The notes: generated by a model from the letters alone, not told the origin. A stretch of DNA of 64,000 nt from Candidatus Zixiibacteriota bacterium (GCA_016933695.1 JAFGAL010000021.1:1-64000); one strand, 5' to 3'. Numbered from the stretch's first letter, positions 52,183-63,200 are shown. Translations and numbers: made by a program.

Positions 52183-53544
52183 CTACGCAATCCAGATCGT
52201 CTTGATATTAACAAACTCCCGGATGCCGTAATGCGACAATTCCCGGCCATAGCCGGATTTTTTAATCCCGCCGAACGGCAGACGCGGATCGGATTTGGTC
52301 ATCCCGTTGACAAACACCGATCCCGTTTCGATTCGACGCGCCACCGCTTCGGCTTTTTGCACGTCGCGCGACCAGACACTTCCTCCAAGGCCGAACAGAG
52401 AATCATTGGCGACCGCGATCGCTTCTTCGGTGTCTTTCACGGGAATAATAGCCGCCACCGGCCCGAATGTCTCCTGTTCGTACACCGGCATTCCCTTTTT
52501 CACCTCGGTCAGCACCGTCGGCAGATAAAACGCTCCCGGTCCGTCGGCTTTCCTGCCGCCGCACAGCACACGCGCGCCCATCGCAATCGACTTGTGCACC
52601 TGTTCATCCAACTCATCCAGCAAATCCATCCTTGCCATCGGACCGACCTTGGTATCATCCAGCAGAGGATCACCGACCTTCAGCGATTCCATTGTTGCTT
52701 TCTGTTGCTGCTCGAACTGCTTGACCATCGGTTCGACAACGATAAACCGTTTCGCCGCGATACAACTTTGTCCGGTATTGATCATCCGCGCCGTCACGGA
52801 GGTCGCCACGCAGGCCGGCAGGTCGGCATCATCGAGCACGATATACGGATCGGAACCGCCCAGTTCGAGAACCGTCTTTTTCAACTCGCGTCCGGCAATC
52901 GACGCCACCGACATCCCGGCAGGTTCGCTACCGGTAAGAGTGACAGCCCTGATCCTGCTGTCGGCAATCACCGCCTCCACCTGCCGCGATGAAATCAGTA
53001 GAGTCCGGAAGATCTCTTCGGGAAAACCGGCTTCGCGAAAAACGGCTTCGATTGCCAGAGCCGAACCCGGGACATTCGACGCATGCTTGAGCACTCCGGC
53101 ATTGCCCGCCATCAGCGCCGGAGCCGCAAAACGGAACACCTGCCAGAACGGGAAATTCCACGGCATTACCGCCAGTACGATACCGATCGGTTCGAACGCC
53201 ACCAGGCTTCGGCTGGCGTCGGTTTCGACTATGTCATCGGCCAGAAATTCTTCGGCATGGTCGGCATAGTAATCACACACCCAGGCGCATTTTTCCACTT
53301 CCGCGCGGGCTTCGGTAATGGTCTTGCCCATCTCCATCGTCATGGTGCGGGCATATTGATTCTTGTTTTTTCGCAAAACCTCAGCCGCCTTGTGCATCAA
53401 CGATTTGCGATGAGTAAAATCGGTTTGACGCCAGCGAATAAATGCATCCTGCACCTTGCCGATAATATCCGCGACTTCTTCCGGCGTATGTTCATCGTAT
53501 TCCTTAACGATCTCATTGGTGGCGGGATTGATCACTTTCAACAT
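52183..53544 (-). CDS. Aldehyde dehydrogenase, succinate-semialdehyde dehydrogenase type
   Basis: 453 residues. It oxidises an aldehyde to the acid with NAD(P)+. The family is that of GabD/Sad-like short (about 455-residue) enzymes. The substrate-channel and cofactor motifs are 'VLAVMPWNFPFWQVFRF' and 'VTLTGSEPAGMSVASIAG'. The catalytic Glu is in 'VLELGGSDPYIVL' and the nucleophile Cys in 'NTGQSCIAAKRFIV'. Cytosolic. Best guess for substrate is succinate semialdehyde, but nothing nearby confirms this. The start follows an AGGTATGG-like site. It is a single gene bounded by hairpins. Confidence 0.9.
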   Translation of the reverse strand: MLKVINPATNEIVKEYDEHTPEEVADIIGKVQDAFIRWRQTDFTHRKSLMHKAAEVLRKNKNQYARTMTMEMGKTITEARAEVEKCAWVCDYYADHAEEFLADDIVETDASRSLVAFEPIGIVLAVMPWNFPFWQVFRFAAPALMAGNAGVLKHASNVPGSALAIEAVFREAGFPEEIFRTLLISSRQVEAVIADSRIRAVTLTGSEPAGMSVASIAGRELKKTVLELGGSDPYIVLDDADLPACVATSVTARMINTGQSCIAAKRFIVVEPMVKQFEQQQKATMESLKVGDPLLDDTKVGPMARMDLLDELDEQVHKSIAMGARVLCGGRKADGPGAFYLPTVLTEVKKGMPVYEQETFGPVAAIIPVKDTEEAIAVANDSLFGLGGSVWSRDVQKAEAVARRIETGSVFVNGMTKSDPRLPFGGIKKSGYGRELSHYGIREFVNIKTIWIA

Positions 53545-53622
53545 ATGTCCATACCTCGCGATAGTTTTTCCTCAGATTGACCATGGTCATAAGATAGTGC
53601 CGAAAACAAACTCAAGATCAAC

Positions 53623-53652
53623 AAAAAACGGCGACAGTAATCCCTGCCGCCG
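53623..53652 (-). terminator. Rho-independent terminator for the small membrane protein gene
   Basis: On the minus strand, CGGCGGCAG pairs with CTGTCGCCG (one mismatch) and is followed by six T residues, 41-70 bases after the stop at 53693. Confidence 0.75.
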
Positions 53653-53692
53653 TAAATGTTTATTAACCGCCGGAGTTCGGTATCATCTTGGA

Positions 53693-53944
53693 TTACCGGT
53701 TCATCCAGTTTATGACCAGACTGATAATGAGGCCCAGATCAAATAGCACAATACCGAGAAAATAGTATTTGTAGCCCGCTGGTTCCCAGTATTCTTTGTA
53801 TCGCCACGGCATCACATTCATCCGCCAGCCAACCAGGCCGGAAACACTTGGGTGATTCGGCTTGCGAAGCCACATCCCGCGCATGCCAAAGATAAACCCG
53901 GCCAACATCAGAACCAGGCTGAACACCATCAGGACCTTCTCCAT
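53693..53944 (-). CDS. Small two-helix membrane protein
   Basis: 83 residues from the ATG at 53944, preceded by AAAGGGTGG. The longer upstream frame has no plausible start context. Two hydrophobic helices (about 3-22 and 58-78) flank a polar part rich in Trp and Tyr ('GMWLRKPNHPSVSGLVGWRM', 'PWRYKEYWEPAGYKYYF'). No family is recognised. It has its own terminator. Confidence 0.7.
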   Translation of the reverse strand: MEKVLMVFSLVLMLAGFIFGMRGMWLRKPNHPSVSGLVGWRMNVMPWRYKEYWEPAGYKYYFLGIVLFDLGLIISLVINWMNR

Positions 53945-54064
53945 CACACCACCCTTTATGTAACAGGTTAAAAATATACTCTGATTTTCCAGGTCGGCAG
54001 AACGCACAATGCAAACAGATAGATGAAATAAGTCACATTCCCGGCGGGATGTCAATGCCAAATG

Positions 54065-54103
54065 CAAACGGGTGCCGGTCTGTGATAAATCTGCACCCGT
54101 TTG
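54065..54103 (-). terminator. Hairpin downstream of aceE
   Basis: An 11-bp stem (CAAACGGGTGC with GCACCCGTTTG) with a 17-base loop lies 19-57 bases past the aceE stop, with no strong T-tract. Confidence 0.5.
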
Positions 54104-54121
54104 TATTACTCCTGCCGTCTC

Positions 54122-56800
54122 TTATGCAAACAGCGGATTAGCCTTTTCGGGATCGATATCAAGATCATCCATCGCCTGTTTGACCACATCGGTTTTGATC
54201 TTACCCTCTCGCGACAGTGCATGCAATGCCGCAAACGCGATATGCCGCGCATCGACTTCAAAATGATCGCGCAATGCCGCGCGGGTGTCCGAACGACCGA
54301 AACCGTCGGTGCCCAATGTGACATACCGTCCCGGAATCCACTTACTGATTGACGCGGGCAGAGCCTTGAGATAATCCGATGCCGCCACGAACACCCCGCC
54401 TTCGCCTTCGAATTCCTGCGCCACATACGGCAGACGCGGGGCCATGTCGGGATTGAGCATGTTGCGCCGTTCGATATCCATCGCATCGGTATACAATTCC
54501 TTGTAACTTGTCACCGACCAGATATCCGCCGCGACACCGTACTTGTCTTCGAGTATTCCCCCGGCTTTGATCGCTTCGTTCAGGATTGCGCCGCCCGCCA
54601 TCAGATGCGCCCGGGCTTTGGCGGTCGTGTTTTCCGATTTCCGGAAACGATACATGCCGTTCAGGATATTCTTCTCGATCCCTTCCGGCATTTTCGGCAT
54701 GCGGTAGAATTCGTTCATAACGGTCAGATAGTACAACAGGGTTTCCTGATTTTCGTACATGCGCTGGATGCCGCGACGGATAATCACCGCCAGTTCATAG
54801 GCAAACGCCGGATCGTACGCCTTGAGATTCGGCAGGGCGTACGCGTACAGGTGACTCTGCCCGTCCTGATGCTGAAGGCCCTCACCGGCCAGTGTCGTTC
54901 GTCCGCTGGTGCCGCCGATCAGGAAACCTTTGGCCTGCATGTCGCCCGCGGCCCAGATTAAATCGCCGATACGCTGAAAACCGAACATGGAATAATAAAT
55001 AAAAAACGGAATCATAGTGAGATTGTGCGTGGCGTACGACGTCCCCGCGGCGATAAACGACGACATCGCCCCCGCTTCGGTAATCCCTTCTTCGAGAATA
55101 ACCCCGTCCCTGGCCTCTTTATAGTACAACAGGCTTTCCTTATCGACCGGTTCGTAAATCTGACCGCGGCTGTTGTAAATACCGATCTTGCGGAACAGCG
55201 ATTCCATCCCGAATGTCCGCGCTTCATCGGGGACGATCGGCACGATTTTCCCGCCGACCGATGGATCATTGAGCAGTTTCGACAAAATATGCACCGCCAC
55301 CATCGTGGTCGAAACCTCTCGCTGATCAGTCCCTTCGAAATATTCATCGAACAAATCTTTCGCGGGAGGATCAAGCGGCTTGACGTTGACGATTCTTCGG
55401 GGCAGATACCCGCCCAATTCATGACGCCGTTCCTGAAGATATTTCATTTCGGGGCTGTCATCGGGAGGTCGGTAAAATGGCGCTTCGGCAATTTCCTTGT
55501 CCGAAATCGGGATTCCGAACCGACTGCGGAACTCCCGCATCTCCTGTTCATTGAGTTTTTTCTGCTGATGCGTAACATTGCGCCCCTCGCCCGCCTCGCC
55601 GAGACCGTACCCCTTGATCGTTTTGGCGAGAATCACGGTCGGCGTACCGACGTGTTCCACCGCCGCTTTATATGCCGCGTAAACTTTTTCCGGATCATGG
55701 CCGCCGCGACGGAGTTTTTGCAGTTTTTCGGCTGAGTAATTCCGCACCATCTCCAGCAATTGCGGATGCGTCCCGAAGAAATCCTTGCGGATGTATTCTC
55801 CGTCGGAGACGGTGTATTTCTGATACTGCCCGTCGGGCACCTCACCCATGCGTTTGACCAGTATGCCGTCGGTATCCTTCGCCAACAGTGGATCCCAGTC
55901 GCTTCCCCAGATAACTTTGATCACGTTCCAGCCACCGCCTTTGAAAATCGATTCCAATTCCTGAATAATCTTGCCGTTGCCGCGCACCGGTCCGTCAAGT
56001 CGTTGCAAGTTGCAGTTAACCACAAAAATCAGATTGTCGAGATTTTCCCGCGCCGCCAGGGTGATTGCGCCGAGTGATTCCGGCTCGTCGAGTTCGCCAT
56101 CGCCCAGAAACGCCCAGATCTTCTGGTTGTCGTTTTGTTTCAGACCACGCGCAATCAGGTATCGATTGAACCGCGCCTGATAGATCGCCATGATCGGCCC
56201 AAGCCCCATCGATACGGTCGGGAATTGCCAGAATTCCGGCATCAGCCAGGGATGCGGATACGACGAAAGCCCGCCTTCCGGCTTAAGTTCTCGTCGGAAA
56301 TTCATCAGGGCGGTTTCGGAAATTCGTCCTTCCAGAAAGGCGCGCGCATAAATCCCCTGTGCCGCATGCCCCTGGAAATACACGATATCCCCGTCATGTT
56401 TGTCCGAACGGCCGCGGAAGAAATGGTTGAATCCGACTTCATACAGTGTTGCCGATGACGCAAAGGTCGAGATATGCCCGCCAATCCCGTCGGCCAGACG
56501 ATTGGCCCGCACCACCATCGCCATTGCGTTCCAGCGGATAATACTCTTGATACGACGTTCCAGCTCACGGCTTCCCGGGTAGGCCGGTTGTTTGTCGGCC
56601 GGGATGGTATTGATATAAGGAGTGCTTCCCTCCGATGAGAATATAACTCCCTTCTCGCGGGCGCGTCCCTGCAATTGGTCGATAATGTCCCGCACGCGAT
56701 CGGGACCTTCGGAATCGAGGACTTCGTCGAGCGATTCCATCCAGTCCTGATCCTCGGCCATTCTATCTTTTAGTTTCCGTTCCAGAATATTGTCATTCAT
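54122..56800 (-). CDS. aceE: Pyruvate dehydrogenase E1 component, homodimeric type
   Basis: 892 residues, the usual length of AceE. With thiamine diphosphate it decarboxylates pyruvate and acetylates the lipoyl group of E2, feeding acetyl-CoA to central metabolism. Signs are 'FFRGRSDKHDGDIVYFQGHA', the ThDP motif beginning 'GDGELDEPES' and ending 'NCNLQRLDGPV', and 'EEGITEAGAMSSFIAAGTSY'. E2 and E3 genes are not adjacent in the window. The start has GGCGGTGAGC upstream. Presence together with HypD suggests both aerobic-type and anaerobic-type carbon use. Confidence 0.96.
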   Translation of the reverse strand: MNDNILERKLKDRMAEDQDWMESLDEVLDSEGPDRVRDIIDQLQGRAREKGVIFSSEGSTPYINTIPADKQPAYPGSRELERRIKSIIRWNAMAMVVRANRLADGIGGHISTFASSATLYEVGFNHFFRGRSDKHDGDIVYFQGHAAQGIYARAFLEGRISETALMNFRRELKPEGGLSSYPHPWLMPEFWQFPTVSMGLGPIMAIYQARFNRYLIARGLKQNDNQKIWAFLGDGELDEPESLGAITLAARENLDNLIFVVNCNLQRLDGPVRGNGKIIQELESIFKGGGWNVIKVIWGSDWDPLLAKDTDGILVKRMGEVPDGQYQKYTVSDGEYIRKDFFGTHPQLLEMVRNYSAEKLQKLRRGGHDPEKVYAAYKAAVEHVGTPTVILAKTIKGYGLGEAGEGRNVTHQQKKLNEQEMREFRSRFGIPISDKEIAEAPFYRPPDDSPEMKYLQERRHELGGYLPRRIVNVKPLDPPAKDLFDEYFEGTDQREVSTTMVAVHILSKLLNDPSVGGKIVPIVPDEARTFGMESLFRKIGIYNSRGQIYEPVDKESLLYYKEARDGVILEEGITEAGAMSSFIAAGTSYATHNLTMIPFFIYYSMFGFQRIGDLIWAAGDMQAKGFLIGGTSGRTTLAGEGLQHQDGQSHLYAYALPNLKAYDPAFAYELAVIIRRGIQRMYENQETLLYYLTVMNEFYRMPKMPEGIEKNILNGMYRFRKSENTTAKARAHLMAGGAILNEAIKAGGILEDKYGVAADIWSVTSYKELYTDAMDIERRNMLNPDMAPRLPYVAQEFEGEGGVFVAASDYLKALPASISKWIPGRYVTLGTDGFGRSDTRAALRDHFEVDARHIAFAALHALSREGKIKTDVVKQAMDDLDIDPEKANPLFA

Positions 56801-57018
56801 ATGCTCACCGCCTTTACGGTTATCATGTAAATATAGCCAACTGACACAATTAATTATCCTTTAAAGCTATGTATCGAAATACCGACACGCAAGGATTGTC
56901 TTCTCCTGGTCCCGGCACATTCCGAGATATTATGCCTGGTACAACAAAATTAAGCCATAAACGTTTCATCGGAATCACTCTTTTATCAATCAATTTATCA
57001 ACTTATTTGACAGCGGTA

Positions 57019-57047
57019 TTGACAATATCTACCTGTTATGCTATGTT
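57019..57047 (+). promoter_or_regulatory. Promoter for the zinc-ribbon barrel gene
   Basis: TTGACA at 57019-57024, a 17-base spacer and TATGTT at 57042-57047. A second TTGACA lies 12 bases upstream. The start codon at 57093 follows AGGAGGTATC. Confidence 0.65.
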
Positions 57048-57092
57048 TATTACATCCTGGTTTTCAACCACAGTCTCCATACAGGAGGTATC

Positions 57093-58268
57093 ATGTTTCC
57101 TTTAAAAAAATCATATCTGATTCCGTGCATCATTTTTGTATGTATAGGCATACCACTTCAGGCTCAAACCGATACTATCTGTGATTTTTGCGGGGCATCC
57201 ATTCCCGCCTACCAACCCTATTGTGATCAGTGCGGGAATTGGATGGTATCCGGCAATAATGAAATAGACTTCGCATTTTCGACGACCATCGGATATAACC
57301 GGGCCAAAATGAATGCCGTCTCCACATTTAATCTTGGGCAATTACAATTGGTAGCGGATTGGGAGAGAACAGAAGACACTTTGGCCGCTGTGGCGACATA
57401 CCGGTTCTATCTCAAACCCCGCTATCAGCACCCCAATGTCCCCTTTGCGTTTATACCATACAATTATCGCAATAATATCGTCGACATCGCCGGGGCATTT
57501 ATCAACGATGATTATACCCTTATAGACAAAGGTGACCTCCCTTTTCATTCGGAATTGGGATTTAAGGCCAAGGTGCTTGGAATCAATACCCTCTATTATT
57601 TCAACCGCATATTTGTCGGCGGCGGACTGAGATATATGCGTCAAACCCGAGATGATCTCGAATCGGATGACTGGTGCAATCGAACCGTCATCCTGTCCGG
57701 CAGTTTTGGTTTTTATAATCCACAAAATCGCACTGGAATTACTATTCAGTTCCACGACTTGTCATATGATCGATCCCGCGGGGACGAAGACATGCAGTTT
57801 ATCCGTCTAAGCCCCTTCATCGAGTATCTCCCCACTCCGGAAATACTCCTGGGCGCCAACCTGGATTACTACTTCGAAAGCGGCGAGAGCGATTACTTTG
57901 AAACCAAATTCCCCATCTGGGCAAAATATATCATGACCGAGTACTGGTGGGAATTTATCGCATCTCTTTCTTACTATAATGATTATGAAGATATTCATGA
58001 ATATGATTTCCAGGTGAGTGCCCGAAAATACATTCACGACATATCAGTCCATGTGATGTACGGCTATTTTCGCAGAACCATCGATGCTATGAGCGGCGGC
58101 TTTGAATACATCAAAACGCAGACCGGGGCGGACATTGCACTCTATGACCGAACCATACTACTGGACGTTTCAGGATTTTACCATATCGGTGAAAGAGATT
58201 CTATTGGTCACTTCTATAATTATACAAACCTTGGAGTAAGTGCCGGTCTGCAGGTTTTTTTCCGTTAG
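57093..58268 (+). CDS. Exported protein with zinc ribbon and outer-membrane barrel-like domain
   Basis: 391 residues. The signal peptide ends PLQAQ (25). Immediately after it comes a zinc-ribbon motif, C30-x2-C33-x10-C44-x2-C47 ('CDFCGASIPAYQPYCDQCG'). The rest (about 55-391) is alternating beta sequence rich in Tyr, Phe and Asp, ending 'GVSAGLQVFFR', typical of a barrel of about 14-16 strands. Zinc ribbons of this type are normally cytosolic, so their use outside the cytoplasm is odd. The function is unknown. It converges, with a 4-base gap, on a minus-strand gene. Confidence 0.82.
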   Translation: MFPLKKSYLIPCIIFVCIGIPLQAQTDTICDFCGASIPAYQPYCDQCGNWMVSGNNEIDFAFSTTIGYNRAKMNAVSTFNLGQLQLVADWERTEDTLAAVATYRFYLKPRYQHPNVPFAFIPYNYRNNIVDIAGAFINDDYTLIDKGDLPFHSELGFKAKVLGINTLYYFNRIFVGGGLRYMRQTRDDLESDDWCNRTVILSGSFGFYNPQNRTGITIQFHDLSYDRSRGDEDMQFIRLSPFIEYLPTPEILLGANLDYYFESGESDYFETKFPIWAKYIMTEYWWEFIASLSYYNDYEDIHEYDFQVSARKYIHDISVHVMYGYFRRTIDAMSGGFEYIKTQTGADIALYDRTILLDVSGFYHIGERDSIGHFYNYTNLGVSAGLQVFFR

Positions 58269-58272
58269 GCAA

Positions 58273-59016
58273 TTATAACACCTTTGACAATGCTGTTTTA
58301 ATCGCGGCAGTCAGGCGTTCATACCCGGTTTCATTCGGATCGATTGCTCCGAGGGAGAGCTCTTGCGGCAAAAAACCATTTTTATCAGCCAATACCTGAT
58401 TGAAATCAACATAGCTCACGTCATGTTCATCACAGTAGGCGCGCATCCAGGCATTAAAGGCAGTGATCGAATCCGGCAGGATATATTCCTCATGTTCGAA
58501 TACTGTCGCGCTGTCGGCGCGCGGCGGAATCATGGTGGCAAGTATCGGTTCGACATGAAAACAGCGGGCCAGACCGACCATGGTGATCAGAAAATCCTTG
58601 AGGTCATCGGACGGCATATGCGGCCTGAGATTATATGAACTGGTTTCAATCAGCACCGCGCGGGGTTGTAAATCAAGCACGTCGGGTTTGAACCGCAGTA
58701 AAAAACCCGCCGCCCGCTGGTACGGCACTCCGCGATTGATCGCTTCATATTCGGGGAAAGCCGTCTTGACGTCCCAGTTTGTAATCACCTGCGTGCCTAA
58801 AAACACGACTCTATTGGCAACGACCGTGTCCGATTTCAAGGCGGCATTCTGCTCGGCGTAGACATCGCGCCCGGAGAATTCATCGATCACCGCCAGATAT
58901 TTGTCGCGGAATTCATTGATATGACTGCGATACTCATGGGCCTTGATTGCAACATATACAATGGCGATATTAAGCAACAATGAAAGCATCAGTATGATTT
59001 TCCAAACCGGTCGCAT
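58273..59016 (-). CDS. Membrane-anchored SGNH/GDSL-hydrolase-like protein, catalytic residues missing
   Basis: About 247 residues from the ATG at 59016, behind GGAGG; a TTG at 59034 would add 6. An N-terminal transmembrane anchor (about 5-25) leads to a periplasmic domain that follows the SGNH layout: 'RVVFLGTQVITNWDV' where FLGDSIT is expected, 'AINRGVPYQRAAGFLLRF', 'PRAVLIETSSYNL' in the GxND block, and 'DPNETGYERL' where DxxHLN is expected. The nucleophile Ser and the His are therefore not at their usual places. It may be an inactive binding protein or may not be an SGNH protein at all; similar layouts occur in polysaccharide acetylation helpers. Confidence 0.6.
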   Translation of the reverse strand: MRPVWKIILMLSLLLNIAIVYVAIKAHEYRSHINEFRDKYLAVIDEFSGRDVYAEQNAALKSDTVVANRVVFLGTQVITNWDVKTAFPEYEAINRGVPYQRAAGFLLRFKPDVLDLQPRAVLIETSSYNLRPHMPSDDLKDFLITMVGLARCFHVEPILATMIPPRADSATVFEHEEYILPDSITAFNAWMRAYCDEHDVSYVDFNQVLADKNGFLPQELSLGAIDPNETGYERLTAAIKTALSKVL

Positions 59017-59220
59017 TTCCGCGCCTCCTTCCAAGTTCCTGTTTTATATCATAAGGTATCGCTTTTTCTCGGGCATCATAAAAAACAAATAAACAGGTTT
59101 TAACCAGATTGCGTTTGCAGTTGCCGACAAGGCGACAATATCGTATCTTGCGCTCTATATGAAACAGGCCATAAAGCCGGAAGGCGTGATGATATCCACT
59201 GCCCGAAAGACAAGTCATAA

Positions 59221-60117
59221 ATGAATCCTCCCTTCCCCTACCTCGGCGAAATCATCTCGGTCGGAGCGGCGCTGACCTGGGCGTTCGCGGTTATTCTGTT
59301 TCGCAAAAGCGGCGAGACGGTGCATCCGATCGCGCTTAACGTGTTCAAGAACATCCTCGCCATCACCCTGCTCTTCCCGACAATCTGGCTTTCCGGCGGT
59401 GTGGCATTCAGCGACGTGCCCGGTCGCGATTGCATCATGATTCTCATCTCCGGAGTATTGGGGATCGGCATTTCCGATACGCTCTTTTTCATGAGCCTGA
59501 ATCGTATCGGCGCGGGGATGTCGGCGATTATCAACTGTCTGTACAGCCCGTTCATCATTGCCCTGTCCATGGTCTGGATCGATGAATCGCTGACCCTGTT
59601 TCAACTGATCGGGGTCGCCATGATCGTCTCGGCGGTCCTGACCGCCACCAGCAGAAAGGGGGCGGGGCACCTGTCCCGATCCGATCTGGTCTGGGGCGTC
59701 GTCTTCGGAATTCTGGCGCTGGTCGCGATGGCGGTCGGGATTGTCATGATCAAACCCATTTTAAACCGAACCCCTCTGCTGGTGGCAACCCAACTCCGTC
59801 TATTGGGAGGGATGGCCGCGCTGATTATATATTTGCTCTTGCATCCCAAACGTCGTGCGATACTCGGCTCAATTAACTCCATCGGAAGCTGGAAATACAC
59901 GGTCACCGGATCGTTTATCGGAACCTATATCACGCTGATCTTATGGATGGGCGGGATGAAATATACGCAGGTCTCCATCGCCGCCGCGCTCAGCCAACTC
60001 AGCAATGTGTTCACTTTCACTCTGGCGGTTTTGTTTTTGCGCGAACCGCTGAACTTATGGCGAATTTTCGGGATTATTCTCGGCGTGGGCGGTGCGTTGG
60101 TCGTAATACTTGCATAA
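59221..60117 (+). CDS. EamA/DMT-family transporter
   Basis: 298 residues with about ten hydrophobic helices in two EamA repeats. Family features are 'EIISVGAALTWAFAVILFRK', 'GIGISDTLFFMSLNRIGAGM' and a second-repeat end 'FLREPLNLWRIFGIILGVGG'. It is an inner-membrane drug/metabolite exporter or permease of unknown substrate. The start follows closely on an AAGACAAGTC stretch with no strong Shine-Dalgarno. It lies 103 bases upstream of the tricorn-like gene. Confidence 0.9.
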   Translation: MNPPFPYLGEIISVGAALTWAFAVILFRKSGETVHPIALNVFKNILAITLLFPTIWLSGGVAFSDVPGRDCIMILISGVLGIGISDTLFFMSLNRIGAGMSAIINCLYSPFIIALSMVWIDESLTLFQLIGVAMIVSAVLTATSRKGAGHLSRSDLVWGVVFGILALVAMAVGIVMIKPILNRTPLLVATQLRLLGGMAALIIYLLLHPKRRAILGSINSIGSWKYTVTGSFIGTYITLILWMGGMKYTQVSIAAALSQLSNVFTFTLAVLFLREPLNLWRIFGIILGVGGALVVILA

Positions 60118-60220
60118 AAGACATTGCGGTCACCTCTCCGACGGGGTTGACACGGCGAAATTATAACGTAAATTGGAACAGCAGTCCCGACTTTCACCCG
60201 ATAGGCACGGAGGTTTCGTT

Positions 60221-63200
60221 TTGACTCGTTTTACCACCATGGTCTTCTGTATGGCGATACTGATTATCGGACTCGCCGCAACCGGGATTTCAGAAGAGAT
60301 TCGTTACGCCCGGTATCCGGCGTTGTCTCCTGACGGCAACACCATCGCGTTTTCTTATCTTGGAGATATCTGGACCGTCCCGGCAATCGGCGGGAAAGCA
60401 GTCCGTCTGACCGTCCATCCGGCCGAGGATATCCGTCCGCAGTTTTCGCCCGACGGATCGAAGATTATGTTTACGTCACGGCGGTATGACAATTACGACG
60501 TTTTCATCATACCCGCAAAAGGTGGTGAACCGACTCAATTGACGGTCAATTCCGCGACCGATATCGGCACGTCCTGGTTTGCGGGCGGCGACAGCGTTCT
60601 GTTCACATCGCGACGTGACGGCTGGCGGGATATTTTCAAAGTATCGGTTAACGGCGGCATGCCGATCAAACTGACCGGCTATCCCCATGAACAGGAATAC
60701 AACGGTCGCATGACATCCGACGGCCGATACCTGCTGTATAATACCGGATCGGGGATGTCGCGCTGGTGGCGGCGTGATTTACGGGGATCGCGTAACGCCG
60801 ATATATTTCTTCTGGATCGCAATGCGGAGACGTTCACGTCACGACGACTCACGGAATTCGCGGGGCACGATGTCTGGCCGGTATTGAACGAATCGAAAAA
60901 CGAACTGTATTTCATCTCCTGTCGCGGCGACTGGGCGCAGGTGTGGAAAACATCTCTCGACGGCGGCGAGGCGGTGGTCATGACCGCGTTCACCGACGAC
61001 GGCGCACAATGGTTGAACTCCAATCCGCAGGGAACACTACTGGTCTTCGAGCAGAATTTCGAGATCTGGACACTCAATCCCGAGACGGAAACCCTGACTC
61101 GCGTGCCGATCGAGATTGAATCCGACGATATCGTCAATCCCACCGAACAGAAACTATTCAATGACAGGGTCGAGTATTACGCGCTTTCCCCCGATGGGAA
61201 GAAAATCGTCACGGTGGTACACGGCGAGTTGTATCTCATTCCCGCCGAGGAACCGAAAGCGGGGCGTCGCATCACCTTTACCACCGCGCGTGAACTGTAC
61301 CCCGCCTGGGGGGCCGATTCCAAAACCGTATATTACGGATCGGATCGCAACGGCAATTATGATATCTACGCTGTCGATGTCACCTCCGGCGAGGAAACCC
61401 GTCTGACCGATCATGTCGCCAACGACGTCAAACCGATTCCGTCACCGGACGGGAAATACCTGGTCTTCCTGCGCGGTTTGAACCAACTGGTACGGCACGA
61501 TCTGGAGACCAATAAGGAAACCGTCTGGATTGACGGCATGTTTTCCGATCTGGGTGTGGAACCGACCATCGAATACGACTGGTCGGGCGATTCGCGCTGG
61601 CTGACATTCACCATGTCCGGACCGACGTACGAATCGGATATCTACATTGTCGGCCTCGAGGGAGAAGCGCTCAATGTATCCAAATTCCACGGATGGAATT
61701 ACCGCCCGCGCTTTTCCGATGACGGCAAAGTGCTGTATTACAGTGTCGGGACACGCGAATGGCAAAAAACTTATCAGATTGATCTGATGCCCAGGCCGGT
61801 GGAATTCTTCGAATCCGCCATTGACAGCCTGTTCATGGAAAAAGAAGAAGAAACCAAAGACGATAAAAAAGACGACAGCAAAAAAGCTGAGATAAAAACG
61901 GTTGAAATCGACTTTGACCGGATCGAAACCCGTCGTAATCAGGCGTTCAAACTCGATGCCTCCAGCACATATCCGGTACTGACTCCCGACGGCAAGCAGT
62001 ACCTGTTTGTTGCGTCCATTCTGGGCAAGCCGGAAATCTGGTCGGTAAAAACTGAGGATGATCCCGACCTGAAACAGATCACTCATTCCGGCAAAGAGAA
62101 AAAGTATTTGACCGTAACGTCCGACGGCAAGGATATTCTCTATCTGGAGGGAGGGAAAATCTACCGGTGCGGAATCGAAAACGGCAAAACCACCGCTCTG
62201 GTTTTCACGGCACCCCTGGAGATTGATCTTCAGGCCAATAATTTCCAGAAATACATCGAAGCATGGCAACTGCTGAATTCCTACTTCTACGATCCCGCTT
62301 TTCATGGCGCGGATTGGGTCTTGGCCAAGAACAAATACCAGCCGCTTTTTGACAAGGTCAGAACGGATGCCGATTTCGAGGATATTCTGCTTGAACTGAT
62401 GGGTGAACTTCGCGCTTCGCATCTGGATGTCTACGTGAATTACTCCCGTCCCAATGCCCGAATCAATACCGGCAAACTGGGGATAGAACTGAACTATCAT
62501 GAACTGGATCGCCGGGGTGTCTATGAGATTGTCGAAGTCTATGCGGACTCCCCTGCCGACAGGGCGGGAATCAAACCCGGGCAGTACATCAAAACGATTG
62601 ACGGCGTTACGTTGTCGCGAAACGTCAACATCAACAGTCTGTTGGCCGGAACGATCGATCATCGCCTGTCAGTGGGGATTGCCGAGCAGGTGAACGGTGC
62701 ACCAAATGAGGTCTTTGTCAAACCGATCTCCTGGAGCGGGGCACTTGATCTATGGTATAAAGACTGGGTGCGGGAAAGACGTCGTCTGGTTGATTCGCTT
62801 TCCAACGGCCGTCTGGCCTATATCCATGTCCCGGCCATGTCCCAGGATAAACTGCAGACCTTCATCGAGGAACTGGTCGCGGTGGCAGAAGACAAAGAGG
62901 GATTGATTCTCGACGTGCGCGACAACGGCGGCGGCAATATCGCGGTGCATCTTCTTGGCATGCTGGAACGCGTTCCGTACGTTTTGCGCAATTTCCGGGG
63001 GTTCCCCGTCACGTCGGAGAATAAAATGCGCTCCAAGGCATTGGAAAAACCGATGACCCTGCTGATTAATGAGTATGCCGCATCGAATTCGGAAATACTT
63101 GCGGAGGGATTCCGCCAGCTGGGCCTCGGGAAAATCATCGGGACTCCCACCGCCGGCGGAGTGATCGGAACAGCCAGCTACGCGCTTATCGATGGAACAA

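Noticed and set aside
52165..52992. 275-residue plus-strand frame opposite the aldehyde dehydrogenase
   Set aside because: It is an antisense shadow of a gene with intact catalytic motifs.
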